A stretch of 64,000 nucleotides of DNA from Fodinibacter sp963747405 (GTDB taxonomy: Bacteria > Actinomycetota > Actinomycetes > Actinomycetales > Dermatophilaceae). Shown here piece after piece: positions 1 to 7,190 of this stretch (within the stretch, counting starts at the first letter, position 1; the number at the start of each line of letters is the position of its first letter). The DNA lies in assembly GCA_963747405.1 (NCBI GenBank), contig CAVVFG010000016.1:186001-250000 (forward strand). Direction: 5' to 3'. A program made the position numbers and the translations under genes. The notes beneath the pieces are model-generated. The model made no database searches. It had not been told where the DNA came from and was given only the letters and a program-made list of their open reading frames with translations.

Positions 1-249
1 CGCCCACACCGCGTGCTCACGGGAGGAACCGGTGCCGAAGTCGGGTCCGGCGACGAGCACCGAGCCGGCCGAGAAGCTCGGGTCGTTGAGCACGAACGTC
101 TCGTCGTTGCGCCACGCCGCGAACAGGCCGTCCTCGAAACCGGTGCGGGTGACCCGCTTGAGGTAGACCGCCGGGATGATCTGGTCGGTGTCGACGTTGC
201 TGCGGCGCAACGGCACCCCGATGCCGGTGTGTGTCGTGAAGGCGTCCAT
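1..249 (-). CDS. leuD: 3-isopropylmalate dehydratase small subunit LeuD (3' part outside window)
   Basis: The N-terminal 83 residues are present; the rest runs off the left edge. LeuD is the swivelling-domain subunit of isopropylmalate isomerase and works with LeuC in the second step of leucine synthesis. The start MDAFTTHTGIGVPLRRSNVD and the following DTDQIIPAVYLKR segment are characteristic of the family, as is the GSSREHA-type loop near the cut. Its ATG shares one base with the leuC stop (TGATG), so the two are translationally coupled. With cimA in the same window, LeuCD may also isomerise citramalate for isoleucine synthesis (inference). Confidence 0.95.
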   Translation of the reverse strand, partial: MDAFTTHTGIGVPLRRSNVDTDQIIPAVYLKRVTRTGFEDGLFAAWRNDETFVLNDPSFSAGSVLVAGPDFGTGSSREHAVWA

Positions 250-1664
250 CAGCTGTTCCCCCCGCCGACGGGCTCGAGATCGGCTGGGCTGGACAGGGTG
301 CCGCGCACCGCGGTGGCGGCGGCGACCAGCGGGCTGACCAAGTGGGTGCGGCCGCCCTTGCCCTGTCGGCCCTCGAAGTTGCGGTTGGAGGTCGACGCGC
401 TTCGTTCCCCCGGCGCCAGCTGGTCGGGGTTCATGCCCAGGCACATCGAGCAGCCGGCCAGGCGCCACTCGGCGCCGGCCGCGGTGAACACCCGGTCGAG
501 CCCCTCGCTCTCGGCCTGCAGTCGCACACGGGCGGAGCCGGGCACCACGAGCATCCGCACGCCCTCGGCGACCCGGCGGCCCTGGATCACCTCGGCGGCA
601 GCACGCAGGTCCTCGATGCGGCCGTTGGTGCACGACCCGAGGAAGACTGTGTCGACGTGCACGTCGCGCAGGGGGGTGCCGGCCCGTAGCCCCATGTACT
701 CCAGGGCGCGGCGCGCGTTGGCCTTGTCGTTCTCGTCGGGCATCAGCTCGGGGTCGGGCACGGCCGTGCCGAGCGGAGCGCCCTGCCCGGGGTTGGTGCC
801 CCAGGTGACGAACGGCGTGAGGGTGGCGGCGTCGAGGGCGACCTCCTCGTCGAACTCGGCGTCGTCATCGCTGCGCAGGTGGCTCCAGGCCTCGACGGCG
901 GCGTCCCACTCGGGGCCGGCCGGCGCGTGGTCGCGACCGCGCAGGTACTCGTACGTCGTCTCGTCGGGTGCGATCATCCCCGCCCGGGCCCCCGCCTCGA
1001 TCGACATGTTGCACACCGTCATCCGGGCCTCCATCGACAGCGTGCGGATGGCGTTGCCGCGGTACTCCAGCACGTAGCCCTGTCCCCCACCGGTGCCGAT
1101 CTTCGCGATGACGGCGAGCACGATGTCCTTGGCGGTGACGCCGTCGGCCAGCTCGCCCTCGACGGTGATCGCCATGGTCCTGAAGGGCTTGAGCGGCAAG
1201 GTCTGCGTGGCGAGCACGTGCTCGACCTCGGAGGTGCCGATGCCGAAGGCCAGGGCACCGAACGCGCCGTGGGTCGAGGTGTGGCTGTCGCCGCAGACGA
1301 TCGTCATGCCGGGCTGGGTGAGCCCCAGCTGCGGGCCGACGACGTGCACGATGCCCTGGTCCTTGTCGCCCATCGGGTAGAGGGTGACGCCGAACTCCGT
1401 GCAGTTCTGGCGCAGCGTCTCGACCTGGGTGCGGCTGGTGAGGTCGGTGATCGGCCCGGGCGTGGTGGGCACGTTGTGGTCCTCGGTGGCCAGGGTCAGG
1501 TCGGTGCGGCGCACCCGGCGGCCGGAGAGCCGCAGCCCGTCGAAGGCCTGCGGGCTGGTGACCTCGTGCAGCAGGTGCAGGTCGATGTAGAGCAGGTCGG
1601 GCTCGCCCTCCCCGCGGCGCACCACGTGGGACTCCCAGACCTTCTCGGCCAGGGTTGCGGCCAT
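249..1664 (-). CDS. leuC: 3-isopropylmalate dehydratase large subunit LeuC
   Basis: This 471-residue protein is the Fe-S aconitase-family subunit that, with LeuD, converts 2-isopropylmalate to 3-isopropylmalate in the cytoplasm. Family motifs are visible: YIDLHLLHEVTSPQAF near the N-terminus, VCGDSHTSTHGAFG in the middle, and the cluster cysteines in FLGSCTNGR and in GCSMCLGMNPD near the C-terminus. The length is normal for the family. I chose the ATG at 1664 because GGAGGTGG lies just upstream. The reading frame stays open further upstream, but that extension lacks a ribosome site and is not conserved-looking. Transcription runs towards leuD, and the gene is divergent from ndgR. Confidence 0.97.
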   Translation of the reverse strand: MAATLAEKVWESHVVRRGEGEPDLLYIDLHLLHEVTSPQAFDGLRLSGRRVRRTDLTLATEDHNVPTTPGPITDLTSRTQVETLRQNCTEFGVTLYPMGDKDQGIVHVVGPQLGLTQPGMTIVCGDSHTSTHGAFGALAFGIGTSEVEHVLATQTLPLKPFRTMAITVEGELADGVTAKDIVLAVIAKIGTGGGQGYVLEYRGNAIRTLSMEARMTVCNMSIEAGARAGMIAPDETTYEYLRGRDHAPAGPEWDAAVEAWSHLRSDDDAEFDEEVALDAATLTPFVTWGTNPGQGAPLGTAVPDPELMPDENDKANARRALEYMGLRAGTPLRDVHVDTVFLGSCTNGRIEDLRAAAEVIQGRRVAEGVRMLVVPGSARVRLQAESEGLDRVFTAAGAEWRLAGCSMCLGMNPDQLAPGERSASTSNRNFEGRQGKGGRTHLVSPLVAAATAVRGTLSSPADLEPVGGGNS

Positions 1665-1786
1665 CGCTCCACCTCCATGACATGACCGCCGGACGAGCGG
1701 TCGCACGACACCTGCCAACAGCACGACGCACACCGGCGCGCGGGCTGTCTCCCGAGATTCGCACGGGGGAGTTGTCGCTGGACGTG

Positions 1787-1805
1787 CGTCTCAGGCAATG
1801 AGACG
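1787..1805. promoter_or_regulatory. Perfect 7-bp-arm palindrome between leuC and ndgR
   Basis: The sequence is CGTCTCA-GGCAA-TGAGACG: perfect seven-base arms around a five-base spacer. It ends two bases before the putative ndgR -10 box, in the leuC/ndgR divergent intergenic region. IclR-family regulators of the NdgR/LtbR type are known to bind in front of leuCD and of their own genes. This is therefore the best operator candidate here, though binding is inferred. Confidence 0.55.
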
Positions 1806-1806
1806 T

Positions 1807-1812
1807 TAATAT
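1807..1812 (+). promoter_or_regulatory. Putative -10 box of ndgR, leaderless transcript likely
   Basis: TAATAT ends six bases before the ndgR ATG at 1819, so transcription would begin at or next to the start codon. No Shine-Dalgarno sequence is visible upstream of this ATG. Leaderless mRNAs are common in actinobacteria, and both facts fit one. Confidence 0.5.
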
Positions 1813-1818
1813 CACGAC

Positions 1819-2562
1819 ATGGACAGCACTAGCGGGGTCGGCGTTCTCGACAAGGCGGCGATCGTCCTCAGCGCGCTCGAGGCCGGCCCGTCGACCCTCG
1901 CCCAGCTGGTGACGGCCACCGGCCTGGCCCGTCCCACGGCGCACCGCCTTGCGGTCGCGCTCGAGCACCACCGCCTGGTGACCCGCGACCTACAGGGCCG
2001 CTTCATCCTCGGCCCGCGCCTCGGCGAGCTCGCCGCCGCGGCCGGTGAGGACCGGCTGCTCGCGGCGGCCGGCCCGGTGCTCGGCGCGCTGCGCGACCAC
2101 ACGAACGAGAGCGCCCAGCTCTTCCGCCGTCAGGGAGAGCACCGGGTGTGCGTCTCGGCGGCCGAGCGCCCGGTCGGCCTGCGCGACTCCATCCCGGTCG
2201 GGGCGACGCTGTCCATGCGCGCCGGTTCCGCCGCCCAGGTGCTGCTCGCCTGGGAGGAGCCGGACCGCCTGCACCGGGGCCTGCAGGGCGCCGCCTTCAC
2301 CGCGACAGCGCTGTCAGGGGTGCGCCGGCGCGGCTGGGCGCAGAGCGTCGGGGAGCGCGAGCCCGGCGTCGCGTCCGTCTCGGCACCGGTGCGCTCCCCC
2401 TCGGGCCGGGTCATCGCCGCCGTCTCCATCTCCGGCCCGATCGAGCGGCTCTCCCGCCAGCCCGGGCGGCTGCACGCCGCGACCGTGATCGCCGGCGCGA
2501 ACAAGCTGATCGAGGTGCTCGCCCGCCACGCGGCCCAGCAGGACGTCCAGAACAACGCCTGA
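1819..2562 (+). CDS. ndgR: IclR-family regulator, NdgR/LtbR type
   Basis: This 247-residue protein has an N-terminal winged helix-turn-helix (about residues 8-65, including TGLARPTAHRLAVALEHH) and a C-terminal IclR effector domain (about 75-240). The start, MDSTSGVGVLDKAAIVLSAL, strongly resembles Streptomyces NdgR and corynebacterial LtbR. Those proteins control leuCD and other amino-acid genes and sit in the same divergent position beside leuC. Here it most likely regulates leuCD and itself through the palindrome at 1787-1805. The -10 box suggests leaderless translation from the ATG. The family and the neighbourhood are firm; the effector is not visible. Confidence 0.92.
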   Translation: MDSTSGVGVLDKAAIVLSALEAGPSTLAQLVTATGLARPTAHRLAVALEHHRLVTRDLQGRFILGPRLGELAAAAGEDRLLAAAGPVLGALRDHTNESAQLFRRQGEHRVCVSAAERPVGLRDSIPVGATLSMRAGSAAQVLLAWEEPDRLHRGLQGAAFTATALSGVRRRGWAQSVGEREPGVASVSAPVRSPSGRVIAAVSISGPIERLSRQPGRLHAATVIAGANKLIEVLARHAAQQDVQNNA

Positions 2563-2605
2563 CCGGGGTTCTCAGCCCTCACCCCACTCGCCGACCGCCC
2601 GTCGC

Positions 2606-2674
2606 CCCCGACTTCTTGCGGATCCTCCACCTTCCAAGAGGCCCGGGCCCGGAACGAACCGCAAGAAGTCGGGG
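2606..2674. repeat. 16-bp perfect inverted repeat after ndgR
   Basis: CCCCGACTTCTTGCGG at 2606-2621 is repeated in exact reverse complement at 2659-2674, with 37 bases between the arms. It lies in the 213-base gap after ndgR, which otherwise holds nothing recognisable. There is no U-run beside the arms, so it is not a classical terminator. A REP-like or miniature element is possible. Confidence 0.6.
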
Positions 2675-2775
2675 TCGATGCAACACGGATGTCACACGGG
2701 GTGCGCCTGGATGCAACACCGCCCCGGCAGGTTGGCCACCAGCCAGACCGGTCAGCCCGCGCGAGGAGGTCGCCC

Positions 2776-3111
2776 ATGTCCCTCAGCCCCGCTCAGCGCA
2801 TCGCCCGTGACCGCACCCGCCTGCTCGGGTTTCCCCGGCCCGGTCGGCGCGCGATCGTGGTGGGCGGCGGCCCGATGGCGGCGCGGCGGGCGGCGGCCCT
2901 CACCCGCGCGGCGACGCCGGTCACCGTCTTCGCGCCGTCGCTGTGCGACGACGTGTTCGACCTGCTCGCCGAGCGCCTGGTGACCTGGGAGAACCGCTGG
3001 CCGGTCGCCGAGGACCTCGCCGACGCCTGGCTGGTGCACGCCGCGACCGGTGACCAGGAGATCGACGCCCGGGTCTGCGCCTGGGCCTCGCGGCTGCGCG
3101 CCACGGCCTGA
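2776..3111 (+). CDS. Short siroheme synthase N-domain-like protein (precorrin-2 dehydrogenase fragment)
   Basis: This 111-residue protein resembles the NAD-binding beginning of CysG/Met8-type precorrin-2 dehydrogenases. FPRPGRRAIVVGGGPMAARR at about residues 18-37 is a Rossmann turn and is followed by a second strand, TPVTVFAP. Full enzymes oxidise precorrin-2 to sirohydrochlorin and insert iron, and need a dimerisation and catalytic half that is absent here. The ATG at 2776 is preceded by GAGGAGGT, so the start is well supported. It may be a decayed gene, or a small stand-alone Rossmann protein. No other porphyrin gene is nearby. Confidence 0.7.
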   Translation: MSLSPAQRIARDRTRLLGFPRPGRRAIVVGGGPMAARRAAALTRAATPVTVFAPSLCDDVFDLLAERLVTWENRWPVAEDLADAWLVHAATGDQEIDARVCAWASRLRATA

Positions 3112-3224
3112 CCCGGCATCCCGCCCGCGCACGTGCGAGCTTCCGGCGGTCGGATCCCGGACCGCCAGCAACGACCTCGAAGGTGCGCCGCAGCTGCTGG
3201 CACGAGGGTGCTGCTGCGGGGGGC

Positions 3225-3728
3225 TCAGGACGCCAGCCGGTGACCGATCCGCTCGCGCGCCGACTCGCCGCGCCGCCCGACCGGCACCACCCCGGCCACC
3301 GTGCCGAGCCCGAAGGGCCGGTCGGTGGCGTAGACGCTCTCGGCTCCGCCCGGCGCGACGGCATACGTCTCGTGCCAGATGGTGAGCGCGCGCGGTGCGT
3401 CCTTGGCCCGGCGGTGGAACTCCAGCCACGCCTCGCGGTGCCGGTGGTCGGTCGAGGCCGCGTAGGCGTAGATGTCGTCGGTGCTGCGCCACCACTGGAT
3501 CATCGTGGTGCCGGTGAGGTCGACCGTGGAGCGGCTGCCCAGGTAGCCCAGCGACTCCTCCTCCCCCCGGGCGGCCGCCGCCTTGTTGCGCTCGAGCTCG
3601 GCGATCATCGGCGGCATCGCGCGGATGACCTGACCGACGACGCCCAGGCGCCACGGTTGGTGGATGCGCACTCCGATGAGGAAGAGCGCGAGCGGCCCGT
3701 CGTAGGCGTGGGTCATGCGGGTCGTCAT
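3225..3728 (-). CDS. DUF4188-family protein (monooxygenase-like fold)
   Basis: This 167-residue cytoplasmic protein resembles the DUF4188 family, which is related to small ABM-type monooxygenases. Conserved-looking features are FLIGVRIHQPWRLG near the N-terminus, the GTTMIQWWRSTDDIYAYA stretch near residue 85, and HRHREAW after it. The ATG at 3728 follows GGGAGGCGCC. It is transcribed divergently from the MerR regulator at 3819, across a dense set of inverted repeats, so that regulator probably controls it. The biochemical role of the family is not established. Confidence 0.8.
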   Translation of the reverse strand: MTTRMTHAYDGPLALFLIGVRIHQPWRLGVVGQVIRAMPPMIAELERNKAAAARGEEESLGYLGSRSTVDLTGTTMIQWWRSTDDIYAYAASTDHRHREAWLEFHRRAKDAPRALTIWHETYAVAPGGAESVYATDRPFGLGTVAGVVPVGRRGESARERIGHRLAS

Positions 3729-3738
3729 GGCGCCTCCC

Positions 3739-3795
3739 TGGATAGTGCTGCTGTCCAACACGCGGTCGTGCCATATTGGACACCTGCACTATCCG
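3739..3795. promoter_or_regulatory. Paired 19-bp dyads between DUF4188 gene and merR
   Basis: GGATAGTGC (3740-3748) and TGTCCAA (3752-3758) recur as reverse complements at 3786-3794 and 3776-3782. All four share the centre at 3767. Each half, TGGAYA-N7-TRTCCR, is itself a 19-bp dyad, the spacing typical of MerR-family operators. This gives one probable MerR site for each of the two divergent promoters. Confidence 0.65.
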
Positions 3796-3818
3796 TTGTC
3801 AAGCGCAAAGGAGGCGCG

Positions 3819-4421
3819 GTGCGCATCTCCGAGCTCAGCGAGGCGACCGGCGTCGTGGTGCCCACCCTGAAGTACTACCTGCGCGAGGGCATCCTGATGC
3901 CGGGCCGGCCCACCTCCCGCACGCGGGCGGAGTACGGCGCGGAGCACGTCGAGCGGGTGCGGCTGGTGCGGGCCCTGGTCGAGCAGGGCGGTGTCGGCAT
4001 CGCCGGTGTCCGGGCGATCCTCGACGCGCTGGCCGCCCCGCCGCCATCCCGGCACGACCTCTACGGCGTCGCCGCCTGCGCGATGCCGACACCCGCCGGC
4101 GAGCACCCGGTCGGCGACGACGCGCTCGCGCTCGTCGAGGACCTCGGGTGGCCGGTGGCCACCGACTCGCCCGCCATGCGCTGGCTGTCTGCGGCCACCC
4201 GCGCGGCTGATGCCGCAGGAGTCGGCCTCACCCCCGAGCGGCTGCGCGACTACGCCGAGGCGATGCGGGGGGTCGCGGAGGTCGACCTCGGCGTGGTGCA
4301 GCACGTGAGCAGCGCCGCGGTCGCGCTGCGCACGGTCATCGTGGGCACGGTGATGGTGGACCCCGTGCTCGCCGCCCTGCGCCGGGTGGCACAGGAGGCG
4401 GTGAGCGCGCAACGGGCCTGA
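3819..4421 (+). CDS. MerR-family transcriptional regulator
   Basis: This 200-residue protein has a classic MerR helix-turn-helix at its N-terminus: RISELSEATGVVVPTLKYYL, then the LREGILMPGRPTSRTRAEY wing and a dimerisation helix to about residue 75. The C-terminal part is mostly helical, with no metal-binding cysteine cluster, so it probably senses an organic ligand or is ligand-free. The GTG at 3819 is preceded by AAAGGAGG. It is divergent from the DUF4188 gene, and the shared intergenic region carries two matching dyads, which suggests it controls both genes. Confidence 0.85.
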   Translation: MRISELSEATGVVVPTLKYYLREGILMPGRPTSRTRAEYGAEHVERVRLVRALVEQGGVGIAGVRAILDALAAPPPSRHDLYGVAACAMPTPAGEHPVGDDALALVEDLGWPVATDSPAMRWLSAATRAADAAGVGLTPERLRDYAEAMRGVAEVDLGVVQHVSSAAVALRTVIVGTVMVDPVLAALRRVAQEAVSAQRA

Positions 4422-4790
4422 GCGGCACGGCATCCGCCGGCGGCTGCCTGGTGACCACGCGAGCCGCGAGCCGGGACCCACCTGCGTCAACCGGCGTGGC
4501 CCTGTGCACCCACGAGCGTGGCGAGGACGCTCTCCTCGTGCAAGCGCCCGCTCGTGGTGGCGCATCGCCGCGCCGAGCTCGGCATCCCACACGGGATCGA
4601 CCGACCGGCTGGCCGACGAGGCGTGGTCCGCCGGGAAGAACCGCTACACACTCCGGATGGTCCTCATCGAAGGAGGCCTCAACCCATGAACCCCACATCA
4701 GGTCGGAAGGGCCAGTTGAGCGCCAATGGCCAATTGACCGGATGTCGCCGTGGATCAGCGGTTTGCCTGGCTTGAGTCCTTCAGGCTCCG
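4422..4790. other. Gene-free stretch with IS-end-like direct repeats and an orphan ribosome site
   Basis: No convincing gene is present. AAGGAGG at about 4671-4677 precedes an ATG at 4686 that opens only 29 codons (stop at 4773-4775), which looks like a truncated gene start. GGCCAGTTGAGCG (4710-4722) and GGCCAATTGACCG (4728-4740) are imperfect direct repeats 18 bases apart, a layout seen at IS21-family ends. The stretch borders the catabolic cluster, opposite the IS21/integrase remnants at 21390-22157. Confidence 0.4.
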
Positions 4791-5780
4791 TTATGCCGGG
4801 GGTGACATGGACACGTAGCCCTTGGCGAGGTCGACCTGGTTGGCCGGCGGCTCGTCGGTGACGAATCGGCGCAGGTTCGCCTCGAACAGCTCGGCGAGTT
4901 CGTCGCGCCAACCGATGACGTCGCCGCACATGTGCGCCGAGATCGCGACGTTGTCGAGGCGCCACAGCTCGTCGTCGGCTGGCAGCGGCTCGGTCGCGAA
5001 CACGTCGAGGGTGGCCCCGGCGATGCGTCGTTCGCGCAGCGCGTTCACCAGGGCGGTCTGGTCGACCAGGGCCCCTCGACCGACGTTGACCAGGTGCGTA
5101 GAGGGGCGCATGGCGGCCAGCACGGTGGCGTCGACCATTCCGCGGGTCTGCGCGGTGAGCGGCGCCACGACCACCACGTGATCGGCCCAGCCGACGGAGG
5201 CCGCCAGGTGGTCGCTGGCGACGACGGTGCCAAAGTCAGCATCGTTGCCGCGAGCCACCCGCCCGACTCCACGCACCTGCAGGCCCACCGCCCGCAACAA
5301 CCGGGCGGTCTCCCGGCCAATGCCACCGGTGCCGACGATGAGCGCGGTCTGGCCGGTGGTGCGGGTGAGCTCGCGGTGTTGCCAGGTGTGCTCACGCTGA
5401 AGGTCGCGGCTGCGCAACAGCTGCTTGGTGTGCGCGAGGATCCCGGCCAGCACGAACTCGGCAATGGGCCGGTCGAAGACCCCGGCCGAGTTTGTGACAA
5501 CAACGTTGGAAGAGGCGATCTGCTCGAATGGGAGCCGGTCGACCCCGGCCGCGGCGACGTGCACCCACTCCAACGCGTCGGCGGCGCCCCAGTGGGTCCG
5601 AAGCGCCTCCGAGAAGAAGTCCCAGACGAAGAGCACCTGGGCACCGGGCAACGCCTCGCCCAGGCCGTCGGCGTCGGTGACGGTCACCTCGGCCAGTTCG
5701 TGAAGGGCCTCGAGGTTGGCGGGGGCGGGGGTGTCGGCGGCGGTGAGGACGACCAGACGAGGTCTGCGCTGAGCGGTCAT
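4791..5780 (-). CDS. D-2-hydroxyacid dehydrogenase (NAD(P)-dependent)
   Basis: This 329-residue cytoplasmic oxidoreductase interconverts 2-hydroxy acids and 2-oxo acids. The split catalytic domain flanks a Rossmann fold at about residues 95-285, with ALIVGTGGIGRETARLL as the dinucleotide loop. Active-site elements are the arginine in VNVGRGALVDQ, the glutamate in DVFATEPLPADDELW, and the histidine in AISAHMCGD. The ATG at 5780 has CGGAGTGG upstream. It is divergent from the aminotransferase at 5904, with a GntR-type operator between them, so it belongs to the same regulon. Substrate is unknown; the FAD-linked 2-hydroxyacid oxidase nearby may act on the same compounds. Confidence 0.88.
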   Translation of the reverse strand: MTAQRRPRLVVLTAADTPAPANLEALHELAEVTVTDADGLGEALPGAQVLFVWDFFSEALRTHWGAADALEWVHVAAAGVDRLPFEQIASSNVVVTNSAGVFDRPIAEFVLAGILAHTKQLLRSRDLQREHTWQHRELTRTTGQTALIVGTGGIGRETARLLRAVGLQVRGVGRVARGNDADFGTVVASDHLAASVGWADHVVVVAPLTAQTRGMVDATVLAAMRPSTHLVNVGRGALVDQTALVNALRERRIAGATLDVFATEPLPADDELWRLDNVAISAHMCGDVIGWRDELAELFEANLRRFVTDEPPANQVDLAKGYVSMSPPA

Positions 5781-5862
5781 GATCGGGCCACTCCGCTCTG
5801 CAGCGTGGCTTCTAGGTCGACAGCCGGAGACAGGGTCACCGGAGCAGGCTACCGAGAGCATC

Positions 5863-5876
5863 GATTGTTGACAATC
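5863..5876. promoter_or_regulatory. GntR-type operator 1, GATTGT-TG-ACAATC
   Basis: A perfect six-base-arm palindrome with a two-base centre lies between the divergent dehydrogenase (5780) and aminotransferase (5904) genes. The same site recurs at 17013-17026 and, with one change, at 19255-19268. It embeds TTGACA, a consensus -35 box, so repressor binding would block polymerase. FCD-type GntR regulators commonly recognise TTGT-N2-ACAA-like sites. Confidence 0.8.
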
Positions 5877-5903
5877 TGCAATCGTTCCCTGCACGATCAG
5901 TCC

Positions 5904-7163
5904 ATGACTTCCTTGTCACCCCTGCTCAAGACTGCCACCCCCGTCGTCGTCGACCGGGCCTCTGGGTGCTGGATTCACGGCACCGACGGTAGGGACTACC
6001 TCGACTTCACCACTGGCATCGGCGTGACCAGTACGGGCCACTGTCACCCCAAGGTGGTCGAGGCGGCGCGCGAGCAGACCGGCAAGATCATCCATGCGCA
6101 GTACACGACCGTCATGCACCAGCCGCTGCTCCAGCTGACCGAGAAGCTCGGGGAGGTGTTGCCGCCGGGTCTCGACTCCGTCTTCTACGCGAACTCCGGG
6201 TCCGAGGCGGTTGAGGCCTCGGTTCGTCTGGCCCGCATGGCGACGGGGCGGCCCAACATCGTCGTGTTCCAGGGTGGGTTCCACGGCCGCACCGTGGCTG
6301 CCGCGACCCTGACCACGGCGGGGACCCGCTTTTCGGCCGGGTTCTCGCCGCTCATGGGCGGGGTGCACATGGCGCCGTTCCCCTACGCCTACCGCTACGG
6401 CTGGGACACCGCGACCGCCGTCGACTTCTGCCTGCAGGAGCTTGACTACCTGTTCGCGACCCGAACCGCGCCGAACGACACGGCGGCCTTCCTCATCGAG
6501 CCCGCGCTCGGTGACGGCGGGTACCTCCCCACCCCACCGGCCTTCCTCGAGGGGCTGCGCGAGCGGGCCGACCGGCACGGCATCCTGCTCATTCTCGACG
6601 AGGTGCAGGCCGGGTGCGGTCGCACCGGCAAGTTCTGGGGGTACCAGCACAGTTCCATCACGCCTGACATCCTCATCACCGCCAAGGGCATCGCCTCGGG
6701 TTTCCCGATCAGTGCGATGGCGGCCAGTACCGCGCTCATGGAGCAGGGTTGGCCCGGTTCACAGGGCGGCACCTACGGCGGCAACGCCGTGGCCGCGGCG
6801 GCCGCCTGCGCCACCCTCGACGTCTTCGAGGAGGAGTCGCTGGTCGAGAACTCGCGCCTGCGTGGGGCGCAGCTGACGGCGGGCCTGGAGAAGATCCGGA
6901 CCGACCACCGGGTCATCGGCGACGTTCGCGGCAACGGGCTCATGCTGGGTATCGAGTTCACCGGTGCCGACGGCAAGCCGGATGCCGCCACTGCCCTTGC
7001 GGTGCAACAGGCGACCACCGGACACGGCCTGCTCACCCTGACCTGCGGCCCGCTCGGTAACGTCCTGCGTCTCATCCCTGCGTTGGTGGTCAGCGAGTCC
7101 GAGATCGACACCGGTCTCGAACGCTTCGCCGCCGCACTCAGCGAGGTGGCCGGGCATGACTGA
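5904..7163 (+). CDS. Class III aminotransferase (GabT-like)
   Basis: This 419-residue PLP enzyme is of the omega-amino-acid aminotransferase class, which moves an amino group from omega-amines such as GABA, or from related diamines, to a 2-oxo acid. Visible motifs are NSGSEAVEASVRLAR, FQGGFHGRTVAA, the cofactor aspartate in ILDEVQAGCGRTG, and the PLP lysine in LITAKGIASGFP. It begins 27 bases after operator 1 and heads a co-directional set of seven genes ending with the GntR regulator. Pairing with a succinate-semialdehyde-type dehydrogenase downstream is the arrangement of GABA or diaminobutyrate breakdown (DoeD/DoeC-like). Exact substrate uncertain. Confidence 0.9.
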   Translation: MTSLSPLLKTATPVVVDRASGCWIHGTDGRDYLDFTTGIGVTSTGHCHPKVVEAAREQTGKIIHAQYTTVMHQPLLQLTEKLGEVLPPGLDSVFYANSGSEAVEASVRLARMATGRPNIVVFQGGFHGRTVAAATLTTAGTRFSAGFSPLMGGVHMAPFPYAYRYGWDTATAVDFCLQELDYLFATRTAPNDTAAFLIEPALGDGGYLPTPPAFLEGLRERADRHGILLILDEVQAGCGRTGKFWGYQHSSITPDILITAKGIASGFPISAMAASTALMEQGWPGSQGGTYGGNAVAAAAACATLDVFEEESLVENSRLRGAQLTAGLEKIRTDHRVIGDVRGNGLMLGIEFTGADGKPDAATALAVQQATTGHGLLTLTCGPLGNVLRLIPALVVSESEIDTGLERFAAALSEVAGHD

Positions 7164-7190
7164 CGACCGGCCTGAGGCAGACTCGGACCG

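Noticed and set aside
1665..1733. Val/Leu-rich codons (VVLLAGVV) upstream of leuC as a leader peptide
   Set aside because: They are in frame with leuC, have no stop, hairpin or terminator, and no ribosome site of their own.
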